A stretch of 12,845 bases of DNA, from assembly GCA_025923975.1 (NCBI GenBank), contig JAICEV010000053.1, positions 1 through 12,845 of the forward strand, read 5' to 3'. Source of the stretch: Propionibacteriaceae bacterium (GTDB lineage: Bacteria > Actinomycetota > Actinomycetes > Propionibacteriales > Propionibacteriaceae). The notes under the pieces were generated by a model. That model was not told the origin of the DNA. It saw nothing but the letters and a program-made list of their open reading frames with translations, and made no database searches. Each line of letters begins with the position of its first letter. Position 1 is the first letter of the stretch. Of the stretch, positions 1-7,814 are shown piece after piece. A program made the position numbers and the translations under genes.

Positions 1-1
1 G

Positions 2-835
2 AATATCGCACTGGAGATGATCAGCTATCGGCCACGCCGACGGGCTGTGCTCAAAGCGGTGGTCACAACCAGCAGTGGGCCAAAGACTTTCTTTGTCAAG
101 GTGCTGCGCGAGTCCTCGTATACGCCGACCTTGCAGCGCCACGAACTACTGCGGCGCGCCCGATTTCCGGCAGCGGTCGTGGCAGCGGCAACGGCCGACT
201 TCATTTTGGTGCTTCACCAGGTTCCCGGTCGGCCGTTGACGCAAGCGATCTTCGACGAGGCGATGCCGTGCACCGCCGAGAGCTTGATCATGTTGCTCGA
301 CTCCCTGCCCCCTGCAGTGGTTGAGCTGCCCCATCGGCAACCGTGGACTGGCGCGGTCGCGATGTACGCGGAGATGATCGCCGCCGCACTCCCGGTGCTG
401 GATCCGCAGCTTCGGTGGCTGGTCGCACAGGTTTCTGGCGGCCTGGCCGCAATGCCGCCCGGCATGGAGCCGACACACGGTGACTTTCACGAAGGCCAGC
501 TGTTCGTCTCCAACGGTGTGATCACCGGCGTCCTGGACATCGACACGATTGGCCCTGGGCGGCGTGCCGATGATCTTGCCTGCATGATCGCGCACTTGTC
601 GACGATGCAACGGATGACCGCCGAACAGGCTGTCGGGTTGACACGGTTGATCAATCTGTGGCTGCAGGTCTTCGACACCAGGGTCGACCCGGCCGAGCTG
701 CGGCTCCGGGCTGCCGGAGTGATCGTCTCGCTTGCCACCGGTCCGTATCGAGGCCAGGAACCCAACTGGCAAGCTGAGACAGCACGCATGATCGAGTCAG
801 CTGTCTCTCTGGTGCAAAGCTCCGTGCGGGTCTGA
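2..835 (+). CDS. APH-fold phosphotransferase, 5' end cut by window edge
   Basis: This is the C-terminal part (278 codons including the stop) of a kinase-like phosphotransferase of the aminoglycoside phosphotransferase/choline kinase fold. The frame is open from base 2, six codons before the first internal ATG at 17, so the true start lies left of the window. The visible N-terminal strand (SYRPRRRAVLK...FFVKVLR) resembles the nucleotide-binding lobe of the family. The catalytic loop HGDFHEGQ starts at base 476, with D at 482-484 as the expected catalytic base. The metal-binding segment DIDTIGPG follows at 536. Family members usually have Asn at the last position of HGDxxxxN, and here it is Gln. 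The substrate cannot be read from sequence, and the fold covers antibiotic kinases, sugar kinases and others. The next gene starts 26 bases downstream, so the two may be co-transcribed. Confidence 0.8.
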   Translation, partial: NIALEMISYRPRRRAVLKAVVTTSSGPKTFFVKVLRESSYTPTLQRHELLRRARFPAAVVAAATADFILVLHQVPGRPLTQAIFDEAMPCTAESLIMLLDSLPPAVVELPHRQPWTGAVAMYAEMIAAALPVLDPQLRWLVAQVSGGLAAMPPGMEPTHGDFHEGQLFVSNGVITGVLDIDTIGPGRRADDLACMIAHLSTMQRMTAEQAVGLTRLINLWLQVFDTRVDPAELRLRAAGVIVSLATGPYRGQEPNWQAETARMIESAVSLVQSSVRV

Positions 836-861
836 CACCGCCCTTGTGCGAGTATTCCCAG

Positions 862-2436
862 GTGAGTGCACAGACCGAGTCGGGAACGCCATTCAAGGCC
901 GTCTACGGGCCTGAAGATCTTGCCGATTTCGATCCTGATCTTGCTCTCGGTGAGCCTGGTCATTATCCCTATACGCGGGGCATCCATGAGTCCATGTACA
1001 CCGCCAGGCCCTGGACCATGCGCCAGTACGCGGGATTCGGCACCGCCACCGAGTCCAACGCCCGCTATCGTCAGCTGATCGCGCAGGGGACTGCGGGTCT
1101 TTCTGTTGCCTTTGACCTGCCGACCCAGATGGGCTACGACTCTGATGCACCGATCGCGGCTGGCGAGGTCGGCAAAGTCGGGGTTGCGATCGACTCGATT
1201 GAGGATATGCGTGAGCTCTTCGCGGGCATTCCGCTTGCGGAGGTCTCGACATCGATGACCATCAACGCTCCGGCGGCTGTCCTTTTGCTGCTGTACCAAT
1301 TGGTCGCCGAGGAACAGGGAGTCCCGCCCGCGAAGCTCTCCGGAACCATCCAAAACGATGTGCTCAAGGAGTACATCGCCCGAGGCACTTATATCTTTCC
1401 GCCGACCGCATCGCTGCGGCTGGTCGGTGACACATTCGGCTACTGCCGTGATCATCTGCCGCGGTGGAACACCATCTCGATCTCGGGCTACCACATGGCT
1501 GAGGCAGGCGCGACCCCGGCGCAGGAGATCGCATTCACCCTGACAAATGGGATTGCCTATGTTGAGGCGGCGCTGGCCGCCGGTCTGGCGGTGGATGACT
1601 TCGCACCGCGACTGTCCTTCTTCTTCGTATCCCGCACCACGTTGCTGGAGGAGGTAGCCAAGTTCCGGGCTGCGCGACGAATTTGGGCGCAGCTGATGCG
1701 CGACCACTTCGGCGCGCGTCAGGAAAAGTCAATGATGCTGCGCTTCCACTGCCAGACCGCCGGGGTGCAGCTAACAGCCCAACAGCCGGAGGTCAATCTG
1801 GTGCGGGTCGCAGTGCAGGCGCTGGCCGCAGTGCTGGGCGGCACGCAGTCGCTGCATACAAATTCCTTCGATGAGGCGATCGCGCTGCCCACCCCCAAGG
1901 CAGCTCGGTTAGCACTACGGACCCAGCAGGTGCTTGCGTACGAGACAGACGTGACGAAGACGGTTGACCCCTTTGCCGGCTCGTACGCCATCGAGTCATT
2001 GACCAATGACGTCGAGGCAGAAAGCCGCCGTCTGATGGAAGCTGTCGCGGAGCGAGGCGGGGCGGTAGCGGCCATCGAGCAAGGTTTTCAGAAGACTGAG
2101 ATTGAGCGCGCGGCGTATCAGCTGGCACGACAGATAGACGCGGGCGAACGGGTTGTGGTGGGGGTGAATCGGTTCCGGCTCGACAAGGAGGCGTCGTACG
2201 AGCCACTGCAGGTGGATCCGGCGATCGAGGTGACGCAAGCGACCAGACTTGCCGAACTGCGAGCGAGCCGAGACCAGGTTGCCGTCGATGTCGCGCTGGA
2301 AGAGATCCGAGCCGCGGCACGGGGTACTGGAAATGTGTTGGTACCAATCAAAGAGGCGCTTCGGCTGCGAACCACGGTTGGCGAGGTCTGTGACGCACTT
2401 CGTGATGTTTGGGGCGTCTACAAACCCCGAACATGA
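862..2436 (+). CDS. methylmalonyl-CoA mutase large (alpha) subunit, stand-alone
   Basis: This is a B12-dependent acyl-CoA mutase catalytic subunit, expected to interconvert (R)-methylmalonyl-CoA and succinyl-CoA in propionate metabolism. At 524 residues it has only the substrate-binding TIM-barrel domain. The cobalamin-binding DxHxxG domain of full-length mutases is absent, so a separate small subunit is required. Numbered from a TTG at 844, substrate residues known from Propionibacterium MCM are conserved. Tyr89 matches Y62 (RPWTMRQY), Gln197 matches Q170 (GTIQND), Arg207 matches R180 and His244 matches H217 (SGYH). Isobutyryl-CoA mutases carry Phe and Gln at the Tyr89 and Arg207 positions, so methylmalonyl-CoA is the better guess. 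I chose GTG 862 because it gives a natural N-terminus (SAQTESGTPFK). TTG 844 would add six residues, and neither start has a clear Shine-Dalgarno sequence. The overall sequence resembles archaeal-type split mutases. Confidence 0.9.
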   Translation: MSAQTESGTPFKAVYGPEDLADFDPDLALGEPGHYPYTRGIHESMYTARPWTMRQYAGFGTATESNARYRQLIAQGTAGLSVAFDLPTQMGYDSDAPIAAGEVGKVGVAIDSIEDMRELFAGIPLAEVSTSMTINAPAAVLLLLYQLVAEEQGVPPAKLSGTIQNDVLKEYIARGTYIFPPTASLRLVGDTFGYCRDHLPRWNTISISGYHMAEAGATPAQEIAFTLTNGIAYVEAALAAGLAVDDFAPRLSFFFVSRTTLLEEVAKFRAARRIWAQLMRDHFGARQEKSMMLRFHCQTAGVQLTAQQPEVNLVRVAVQALAAVLGGTQSLHTNSFDEAIALPTPKAARLALRTQQVLAYETDVTKTVDPFAGSYAIESLTNDVEAESRRLMEAVAERGGAVAAIEQGFQKTEIERAAYQLARQIDAGERVVVGVNRFRLDKEASYEPLQVDPAIEVTQATRLAELRASRDQVAVDVALEEIRAAARGTGNVLVPIKEALRLRTTVGEVCDALRDVWGVYKPRT

Positions 2437-2446
2437 CTCTCGTGTT
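2430..2446 (+). other. small hairpin spanning the mutase stop codon
   Basis: AACATGA, a CTC loop, then TCGTGTT. As RNA this gives seven consecutive pairs (one G-U) with a 3-base loop. The TGA stop of the mutase gene lies in the left arm. It could be a terminator element or an RNA-processing or stabilising structure. No U-tract follows, so the function is inference. Confidence 0.4.
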
Positions 2447-2458
2447 ACGACCGTGAGC

Positions 2459-2474
2459 GTTGCGGGCCCGCAAC
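2459..2474 (+). other. 16-base perfect palindrome between mutase and amidohydrolase genes
   Basis: GTTGCGGGCCCGCAAC reads identically on both strands. As RNA it would form a 6-bp stem with a GGCC loop, followed by a weak U-containing stretch (CGTTTG). It lies 28 bases before the amidohydrolase start. It may be part of a terminator for the mutase transcript or a DNA-binding site controlling the amidohydrolase. The sequence alone does not decide between them. Confidence 0.45.
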
Positions 2475-2501
2475 CGTTTGTCATGAAAGACTGAACTGAA
2501 G

Positions 2502-3722
2502 ATGCCCGCAGCCGATATAGATGCAGCCAGACGCGCCGAGATCTCACGACTCGCCGACGCGCTGAACGAACGTCTGATCGCCATCCGGCGCGATATTCAC
2601 GCCCATCCGGAGATAGGGCATCACGAGCATCGCACCACGGCGCTCATCGTCGACGAGCTGGAGCGTGCCGGGCTTGTGGCGAAGGTGCTGCCCGTTGGTA
2701 CCGGTGCCTACTGCGACGTGTTGCCGGGCGGCTACGACGACTCTTCCGGTCTGCTTGGACTGCGTGCTGACATCGACGCCCTTCCGATCCCCGACGGCAA
2801 GAACGTCGACTACGCCTCGCGGAACCCTGGAGTCTGCCATGCGTGCGGCCACGACGTGCACACCGCGATCCTCATCGGCGTCGGCATCGTGTTGTCTCGG
2901 CTTCGGGACCTTGGCCTGCTCCCCCGAGGGGTGCGGCTGATCTTCCAGCCGGCAGAAGAGGGCAGCCCGGGCGGTGCCCTCGATGCGATCGAGGGAGGTG
3001 TGCTCCACGACCTGACCGAGATTTATGCCCTGCACTGCGATCCGCGAACCGATGTTGGCCAGGTTGCGCTCAAGGTGGGCGCCATTACCTCTGCGGTTGA
3101 CCAGGTGAACATCACCCTGAACGGCACTGGCGGCCACACTTCACGACCGCAGCTGACCCAGGACGTCATTGGCGCGCTCGGCGCCCTCGCGACAATGACC
3201 CAGCTGTTGTTGTCCCGCCGGATCGATCCCCGCAGCGGGGTCTCCTTGATGTGGGGGTCCATGCACTCCGGATCCGTCGCGAACGCCATTCCTCGTACTG
3301 GGGAGATTGTCGGGACACTGCGGGCGCTCGATGCCGCCGGTTGGCAGCTAGCCAAGCAGCTCATCCCGGAGCTGGCGGCGGACATCGTCCGGCCGTTCGG
3401 AGTCGAGGTGGATGTCGCCGTCACCGACGGAGTGCCCCCCGCAGTCAACCATGCGCGCGGCGTACGTCGGCTGACCCGAGCGGCTGAAGAAATGCTCGGC
3501 CCCGATGCAGTGACGACGACCGAACAGTCCCTGGGGGGCGAGGACTTCTCGTGGATGCTGCAGCAGGTACCGGGCGCGCTGGCGCGGCTCGGCGTACGTA
3601 CTCCAGGAGAGATCTGCCCTGACATTCATCAGCCAACCTTCGTAGTGGATGAGGCGTGCATCCCGGTCGGCCTCGAGTTACTGACTGAGGTAGCGACAAC
3701 CTTCGAGCGAGCGGCGATCTAG
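2502..3722 (+). CDS. M20D family amidohydrolase (metal-dependent aminoacyl hydrolase)
   Basis: A cytoplasmic binuclear-metal amidohydrolase of the HipO/AbgB/IAA-amino-acid-hydrolase type, which cleaves amide bonds of N-acyl amino acids or similar compounds. Expected residues are all visible in 406 aa: C115 and H117 in HACGHD, E152-E153 in QPAEEG (catalytic base and metal ligand), H178 in ALHCDP, and H376 in DIHQPTF near the C-terminus. A GGHTSRPQ segment begins the lid/dimerisation domain. There is no signal peptide. Length is normal for the family. ATG 2502 is the first start of the conserved region, and its Shine-Dalgarno sequence is weak. In Mycobacterium tuberculosis two homologues (amiA1, amiB1) lie near add, deoA and cdd, so proximity to nucleoside salvage genes is seen elsewhere. 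The substrate is unknown. Hairpins precede and follow the gene, so it may be its own transcription unit. Confidence 0.9.
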   Translation: MPAADIDAARRAEISRLADALNERLIAIRRDIHAHPEIGHHEHRTTALIVDELERAGLVAKVLPVGTGAYCDVLPGGYDDSSGLLGLRADIDALPIPDGKNVDYASRNPGVCHACGHDVHTAILIGVGIVLSRLRDLGLLPRGVRLIFQPAEEGSPGGALDAIEGGVLHDLTEIYALHCDPRTDVGQVALKVGAITSAVDQVNITLNGTGGHTSRPQLTQDVIGALGALATMTQLLLSRRIDPRSGVSLMWGSMHSGSVANAIPRTGEIVGTLRALDAAGWQLAKQLIPELAADIVRPFGVEVDVAVTDGVPPAVNHARGVRRLTRAAEEMLGPDAVTTTEQSLGGEDFSWMLQQVPGALARLGVRTPGEICPDIHQPTFVVDEACIPVGLELLTEVATTFERAAI

Positions 3723-3745
3723 GCGGAGGCTCCCCGGCACCGCCT
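3721..3745 (+). terminator. possible hairpin terminator after the amidohydrolase gene
   Basis: AGGCGG and CCGCCT form a perfect 6-bp stem with a 13-base loop, starting at the last base pair of the amidohydrolase stop codon. No T-run follows. Actinobacterial terminators often lack one, so termination is plausible but unproven. Confidence 0.35.
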
Positions 3746-3789
3746 GGTAGCTCCGAAACTGGTACCGCGCCCTTTCTCCGCTGGCGACC

Positions 3790-3817
3790 TTCAGAACTTC
3801 ATGGTCGGAGTTAGAGT
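3790..3817 (+). promoter_or_regulatory. candidate promoter of the nucleoside transport operon
   Basis: TTCAGA (3790-3795) matches the -35 consensus TTGACA at four of six positions. After a 16-base spacer, TAGAGT (3812-3817) fits the actinobacterial -10 pattern TANNNT. Transcription would begin near 3824, giving a leader of about 80 bases. The assignment rests on pattern match and on position in the only sizeable gap before the operon. Confidence 0.35.
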
Positions 3818-3834
3818 CGGTCCCAGACCCGACC
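3803..3834 (+). promoter_or_regulatory. inverted repeat around the candidate -10 box
   Basis: GGTCGG (3803-3808) is complementary to CCGACC (3829-3834), with 20 bases between them. A second internal GTCGG (3816-3820) can pair with the same right arm. The repeats flank the candidate -10 and start point, the usual place for a repressor operator. No known regulator site was recognised. Confidence 0.3.
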
Positions 3835-3864
3835 AAGGCGGAATGCGTAGCTCGAGGCGGTCGG

Positions 3865-3899
3865 GGCAATAAAAAGTTGTGACTCTTTTGCCGAGGAGG
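3865..3899 (+). promoter_or_regulatory. imperfect A/T-rich hairpin followed by strong ribosome binding site
   Basis: GGCAATAAAAAG (3865-3876) pairs imperfectly with CTCTTTTGCC (3883-3892) across a 6-base loop. Immediately after it, GAGGAGG (3893-3899) is a near-perfect Shine-Dalgarno sequence 7 bases before the GTG start at 3907, which fixes that start. The A/T-rich arms stand out from the surrounding G+C-rich DNA. The hairpin could be an operator or a leader RNA element next to the ribosome binding site. Confidence 0.5.
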
Positions 3900-3906
3900 C
3901 ATTTAC

Positions 3907-5019
3907 GTGAAGAAATCACTCAGGTTGGCTGGCGCGCTCGTGTGCGCGGCTGCTCTGACTCTGACCAGCTGCGCTGAGGCTCCCGGAACTGGTGGGGCGT
4001 CGGCGCCTCCAGCCGAAAGCCCGAGCCCCACCGCGGGTGGCGCAGCTTTTAAGGCCTGCATGGTCTCCGACGACGGCGGCTTTGACGACAAGTCCTTCAA
4101 CCAGAACTCCCACAAGGGTTTGCTCGACGCTAAGGCCGAGCTCGGCATCGAGACCGGTCAGGTGGAGTCGAACTCAACCGCCGACTACGCGAAGAACATC
4201 CAGTCCATGGTTGATGCAAACTGCAACATGATCGTCACCGCGGGCTTCCTGCTGAGCGATGACACGCTTGCCGCCGCCAAGAAGAATCCCGATGTGGAGT
4301 TCGCCATTGTCGACAACAATGACCCGAAGACCTACCCGGCTGTCACCAACCTCAAGCCGCTGCTCTTCAATACGGCACAGTCGAGCTTCCTTGCCGGGTA
4401 CCTGGCGGCCGGCATGACGAAGACCAAGAAGCTCGGCACCTTCGGCGGCGTCAAGCTTCCAACCGTCACGATCTTCATGGATGGCTTCAGCCAAGGCGTG
4501 GACTACTACAACAAGCAGAAGAGCACCGATGTGCAGGTTCTCGGCTGGGATGCAGCCAAGCAGGATGGACAGTTCACCGGTGACTTCGATGACATCAAAG
4601 GCGGGCAGCGTACGGCGGAAGGCTTGATCAGCCAGGGCGCTGACATCGTCTTCCCGGTCGCCGGCCCAGCAGGCCTTGGCGCGTTGCAGGCCGCGAAGGC
4701 CAGCGGGGGCAAGGTCAATGCCATTTGGGTGGACACCGACGGTTGCGTGAGCGCTGAGACCTACTGCTCCAACATCATCACCAGTGTCAACAAGGTCATG
4801 GATGTCGCGGTACGGGACACAATCAAGGCCGCGAAGGACGGCTCATTCTCCAATGAGCCCTACGTCGGCACTCTGGAGAATGACGGCACCGGCCTGGCGC
4901 CGTTCCACGAATTCGACTCCAAGGTTCCCGCGGAGCTGAAGTCCGAGTTAGACGCGGTCAAGGCCGACATCATTAGCGCCAAGATCACAATCGAGTCCAA
5001 GTCCCAGCCGTCGGCATGA
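3907..5019 (+). CDS. BMP family nucleoside-binding lipoprotein (BmpA/PnrA-like)
   Basis: Substrate-binding protein of an ABC nucleoside importer, expected to be lipid-anchored outside the membrane. The first 22 residues form a lipoprotein signal: positive MKKSLR, a hydrophobic stretch, and lipobox LTSC with the modified Cys at 22. A Pro/Ser/Gly-rich tether (about 23-45) follows. The mature domain starts at KACMVSDDGGFDDKSFNQ. The DDKSFNQ segment and the later AGFLLSDDTLAAA and FMDGFSQGVDYYN segments are typical of the BMP/PnrA family, whose studied members bind purine or broader nucleosides. At 370 aa it is normal length. The GTG start is set by an excellent Shine-Dalgarno sequence. It is the first gene of the operon, with the ATPase gene starting 7 bases after its stop. 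Nucleoside rather than sugar specificity is supported by the cdd and add genes downstream. Confidence 0.92.
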   Translation: MKKSLRLAGALVCAAALTLTSCAEAPGTGGASAPPAESPSPTAGGAAFKACMVSDDGGFDDKSFNQNSHKGLLDAKAELGIETGQVESNSTADYAKNIQSMVDANCNMIVTAGFLLSDDTLAAAKKNPDVEFAIVDNNDPKTYPAVTNLKPLLFNTAQSSFLAGYLAAGMTKTKKLGTFGGVKLPTVTIFMDGFSQGVDYYNKQKSTDVQVLGWDAAKQDGQFTGDFDDIKGGQRTAEGLISQGADIVFPVAGPAGLGALQAAKASGGKVNAIWVDTDGCVSAETYCSNIITSVNKVMDVAVRDTIKAAKDGSFSNEPYVGTLENDGTGLAPFHEFDSKVPAELKSELDAVKADIISAKITIESKSQPSA

Positions 5020-5026
5020 TTGAGAG

Positions 5027-6646
5027 GTGACACCGAGCTCGCCCCCCGCGGTCGGAACTGGCCTTCGGCTGCGGGGGATCACCAAGCGGTTCGGCGACCT
5101 GGTCGCCAACGACTCGATCGACCTGGACATTACCCCTGGTGAAATCCATTGTCTGCTTGGGGAAAACGGGGCAGGCAAGACAACGCTGATGAACGTGCTG
5201 TACGGGCTGCTGCAGCCCGACGACGGCACGATTTCAATCGAGGGCGTCGACCATGCCCACGAGACACCCAAGGAGGCCATCGCTGCCGGGATTGGCATGG
5301 TGCACCAACACTTCATGCTGGTGGATGTCTTCACAGTCGCCGAAAACCTCATCCTCGGCCGGGAAGACGGCACGACCGGCCTGCTCAACATGGCTCAGGC
5401 GCGGCGCCACGTGCGGGCGCTGTCGGAACGCTACGGCCTGAATGTGGATCCGGACGCGGTGATCGAGGATCTTCCGGTAGGCGTCCAGCAACGAGTCGAA
5501 ATCTTGAAAGCGCTTGCCAACGATGCCAAGTATCTGATCTTGGACGAACCGACCGCGGTGCTTACACCACAAGAGACAGACCAACTGATGTCGGTGATGC
5601 GTTCGCTTCGGGACGAGGGCAAGGCGATCGTCTTCATCACCCACAAGCTCCGGGAAGTGCGAGAAATCGCGGACAAGATCACCGTGATCAGGCACGGCAA
5701 GGTAGTTGGCACCGCGAAGCCGACCGATCCCGAGGCCGACCTAGCAGAGCTCATGGTGGGCCGTGCCGTCACGTTGGTCGTGGACAAGAAGCTGGCCTCG
5801 CCTAGCCCGGAGCCGCGATTGGCGCTGAAGGGTGTCTGGGTGGCCAGCCCGAACGGCACGCTCGCTGTGCAGGATCTTGACCTGGACGTATTCGGCGGTG
5901 AGATCGTCTGCATCGCCGGCGTACAGGGCAATGGCCAGACCGAGCTCGCCGAGGCGCTCCTCGGCCTGATTCGAGTCTTGAAGGGGTCGATCCAGCTGGA
6001 CGGGAGGCCTCTGACCGGGCTGACACCGAGCGAGACCATCGACGCCGGTCTCGGATTCGTCCCCGAGGACCGCAAGCAGCATGGCTGCGTCGGCACCTTC
6101 ACCGTGGCCGAGAACTTGATCTTGAACCACTATGACGAGCATCCGTACGCGCGCGGAATCGCGCTGGATCTGTCAAAGGTGAGGCAGAACGCCGCCCACC
6201 GCGTCGACGAATTCGACATCCGCACCCAATCCATCGAGTCAACGGTGTCCTCACTGTCGGGTGGAAACCAGCAGAAGGTCGTCTTGGCCCGTGAGCTGTC
6301 CCGGACCTTGGCTCTGCTGGTCGCCTGCCAGCCCACTCGCGGACTCGACGTCGGCGCCGTTGAGTTCGTCCACAAGAGGCTGATCGAAGAGCGGGACCGC
6401 GGCACGGCCGTGGTGATCGTCTCGACGGAGCTGGACGAGGTCGTTGCCCTTGCCGACCGGATTGCGGTGATGTATCGCGGTCGCGTCGTCGGCATCGTGC
6501 CGCCCGACACCTCGCGTGAGGTCCTCGGCCTCATGATGGCGGGCGTGCCGACCGAAGAGGCATTGGCAAGCGCGTCCAGTACCACGCTGGCTGAGGAGGA
6601 CGCGGCCTTGGAGGCCAGCCTCGAAGAGATGCATCATGAGTCCTGA
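5027..6646 (+). CDS. nucleoside ABC transporter ATPase with two nucleotide-binding domains
   Basis: Cytoplasmic ATPase that powers the importer. It has two fused ATP-binding domains in 539 aa, the usual layout of the BMP-linked and ribose/galactose-type families. Domain 1 has Walker A GENGAGKTT (45-53), Walker B LILDEPTAV (from 170) and a degenerate signature LPVGVQQR (149-156). Domain 2 has a degenerate Walker A GVQGNGQTE (from 298, no Lys), an intact signature LSGGNQQ (410-416) and a degenerate Walker B ending ACQPTRGLD. One composite site (Walker A of domain 1 with signature of domain 2) should hydrolyse ATP and the other should not. This asymmetry is normal for the family and is not decay. 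GTG 5027 lies 7 bases after the lipoprotein gene. The gene overlaps the next by 11 bases. Confidence 0.93.
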   Translation: MTPSSPPAVGTGLRLRGITKRFGDLVANDSIDLDITPGEIHCLLGENGAGKTTLMNVLYGLLQPDDGTISIEGVDHAHETPKEAIAAGIGMVHQHFMLVDVFTVAENLILGREDGTTGLLNMAQARRHVRALSERYGLNVDPDAVIEDLPVGVQQRVEILKALANDAKYLILDEPTAVLTPQETDQLMSVMRSLRDEGKAIVFITHKLREVREIADKITVIRHGKVVGTAKPTDPEADLAELMVGRAVTLVVDKKLASPSPEPRLALKGVWVASPNGTLAVQDLDLDVFGGEIVCIAGVQGNGQTELAEALLGLIRVLKGSIQLDGRPLTGLTPSETIDAGLGFVPEDRKQHGCVGTFTVAENLILNHYDEHPYARGIALDLSKVRQNAAHRVDEFDIRTQSIESTVSSLSGGNQQKVVLARELSRTLALLVACQPTRGLDVGAVEFVHKRLIEERDRGTAVVIVSTELDEVVALADRIAVMYRGRVVGIVPPDTSREVLGLMMAGVPTEEALASASSTTLAEEDAALEASLEEMHHES

Positions 6647-7814
6647 ACCGCGTAAGCGCCGACTCGTGATCCCTTGGTCCGACGTGCTGATTACCATCGC
6701 GTCGATCGTGCTGGCCTTTATCGTGGGCGCACTGCTGATGATCTTCTCCGACACCGAAGTCCGCAGCAAGTTCGCCTACTTCTTCGCGCGGCCTTCGGAT
6801 GCGCTGATCGCCTCCTGGGAGAAGATCAGCGGTGCGTACGCGGCGTTGATCAAGGGTGCGATAGGCGGATATGGGCCGATCACGGAAACCACCGCTCAAG
6901 CGGCGCCACTGATCTGCGCCGGGCTCGGGGTGGGTTTGGCCTTCCGCGCAGGTCTGTTCAACATCGGCGCCCAGGGCCAGGCCGTCCTGGGCGCGATCGT
7001 CGCTGCATACATCGGCTTCACCTGGCACCTACCGCCCGGCATTCACTTGCTCCTGGCCATTCTGGGTGGGCTGCTCGGCGGCGCATTCTGGGGCGGCATC
7101 GTTGGCTGGCTGAAGGCGAAGACCGGTGCACACGAGGTCATCGTGACGATCATGATGAACTACATCGCCCTCGGGTTGCTGGCCTACTTGCTTACTACCC
7201 CGGCCTTTCAGCGGCCGGGCCGGACCGACCCGATTTCTCCCATCGTGGACTGGAACGCCACGATGCCACGGCTTGAGGGCGGTCAACTGCACCTGGGCTT
7301 CTTACTGGCCTTGCTCGCCGCGGTAGCGGTCTGGTGGCTCCTGGACCGCTCGACCATCGGCTTCGCCATCCGTGCTGTGGGTGCGAACCCACATGCTGCT
7401 GCAACCGCCGGGATGAGCGTGGCCCGAACGACGATCATCACCATGTTCCTGGCAGGTGCGCTGGCAGGCCTCGCGGGTGTTCAGGCGGCTTTAGGCCCGA
7501 GCGCCTCGGGACTGCCGGTGCCGCTTTCACTCGGGATCGTGGGGTCGATTGGCTTCGACGCAATCACCGTCGCCCTGCTCGGCCAGTCCAAGCCATTAGG
7601 CACCGTACTGGCCGGCTTGCTGTTCGGCGCGCTGCATGCCGGCGGTCTGGCGATGCAGAGCGTTGCCCAGACGCCGCTCACCCTGACAACCGTGCTGCAG
7701 GCGCTGATTGTGCTCTTCGTCGCGGCGCCCGCGCTTGTCACCAAGATCGTGCCGTTCCTCAAGCCTCGCAAGACTCGGGCGTTTGGTCCGGTTCCTGAGG
7801 GAGGACTCGCGTGA
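6636..7814 (+). CDS. nucleoside ABC transporter permease, first subunit
   Basis: Integral membrane permease of the BPD_transp_2 family (392 aa), paired with the second permease. The N-terminus is short and basic (EPRKRRL). A first membrane helix lies at about 15-37, then an extracytoplasmic segment, then roughly nine further hydrophobic helices from about 85 to 365. Family hallmarks are GLFNIGAQGQ after the second helix, AIRAVGANPHAA in the cytoplasmic loop thought to contact the ATPase, and GFDAITVALLGQSKPLG. ATG 6636 is preceded by GAAGAG at 6623-6628 and lies inside the end of the ATPase gene (11-base overlap). The stop overlaps the next start by 4 bases. These overlaps predict coupled translation and balanced subunit levels. 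Confidence 0.93.
   Translation: MSPEPRKRRLVIPWSDVLITIASIVLAFIVGALLMIFSDTEVRSKFAYFFARPSDALIASWEKISGAYAALIKGAIGGYGPITETTAQAAPLICAGLGVGLAFRAGLFNIGAQGQAVLGAIVAAYIGFTWHLPPGIHLLLAILGGLLGGAFWGGIVGWLKAKTGAHEVIVTIMMNYIALGLLAYLLTTPAFQRPGRTDPISPIVDWNATMPRLEGGQLHLGFLLALLAAVAVWWLLDRSTIGFAIRAVGANPHAAATAGMSVARTTIITMFLAGALAGLAGVQAALGPSASGLPVPLSLGIVGSIGFDAITVALLGQSKPLGTVLAGLLFGALHAGGLAMQSVAQTPLTLTTVLQALIVLFVAAPALVTKIVPFLKPRKTRAFGPVPEGGLA
7797..7804 (+). promoter_or_regulatory. strong ribosome binding site of the second permease
   Basis: GAGGGAGG ends six bases before GTG 7811 and lies inside the end of the first permease gene. It settles GTG 7811 as the start, although that codon overlaps the previous stop. 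Confidence 0.7.

Noticed and set aside
487..1707. A 406-codon open frame on the minus strand across the phosphotransferase and mutase genes
   Set aside because: It is antisense to two well-supported genes, has no recognisable motif, and is of the kind produced by G/C-rich third positions.
5027..6646. Loss of Walker A Lys in the second domain and of the signature in the first as a sign of a decaying ATPase
   Set aside because: The same asymmetry is normal in double-domain ATPases of BMP-linked and sugar importers; one complete hydrolysis site remains.
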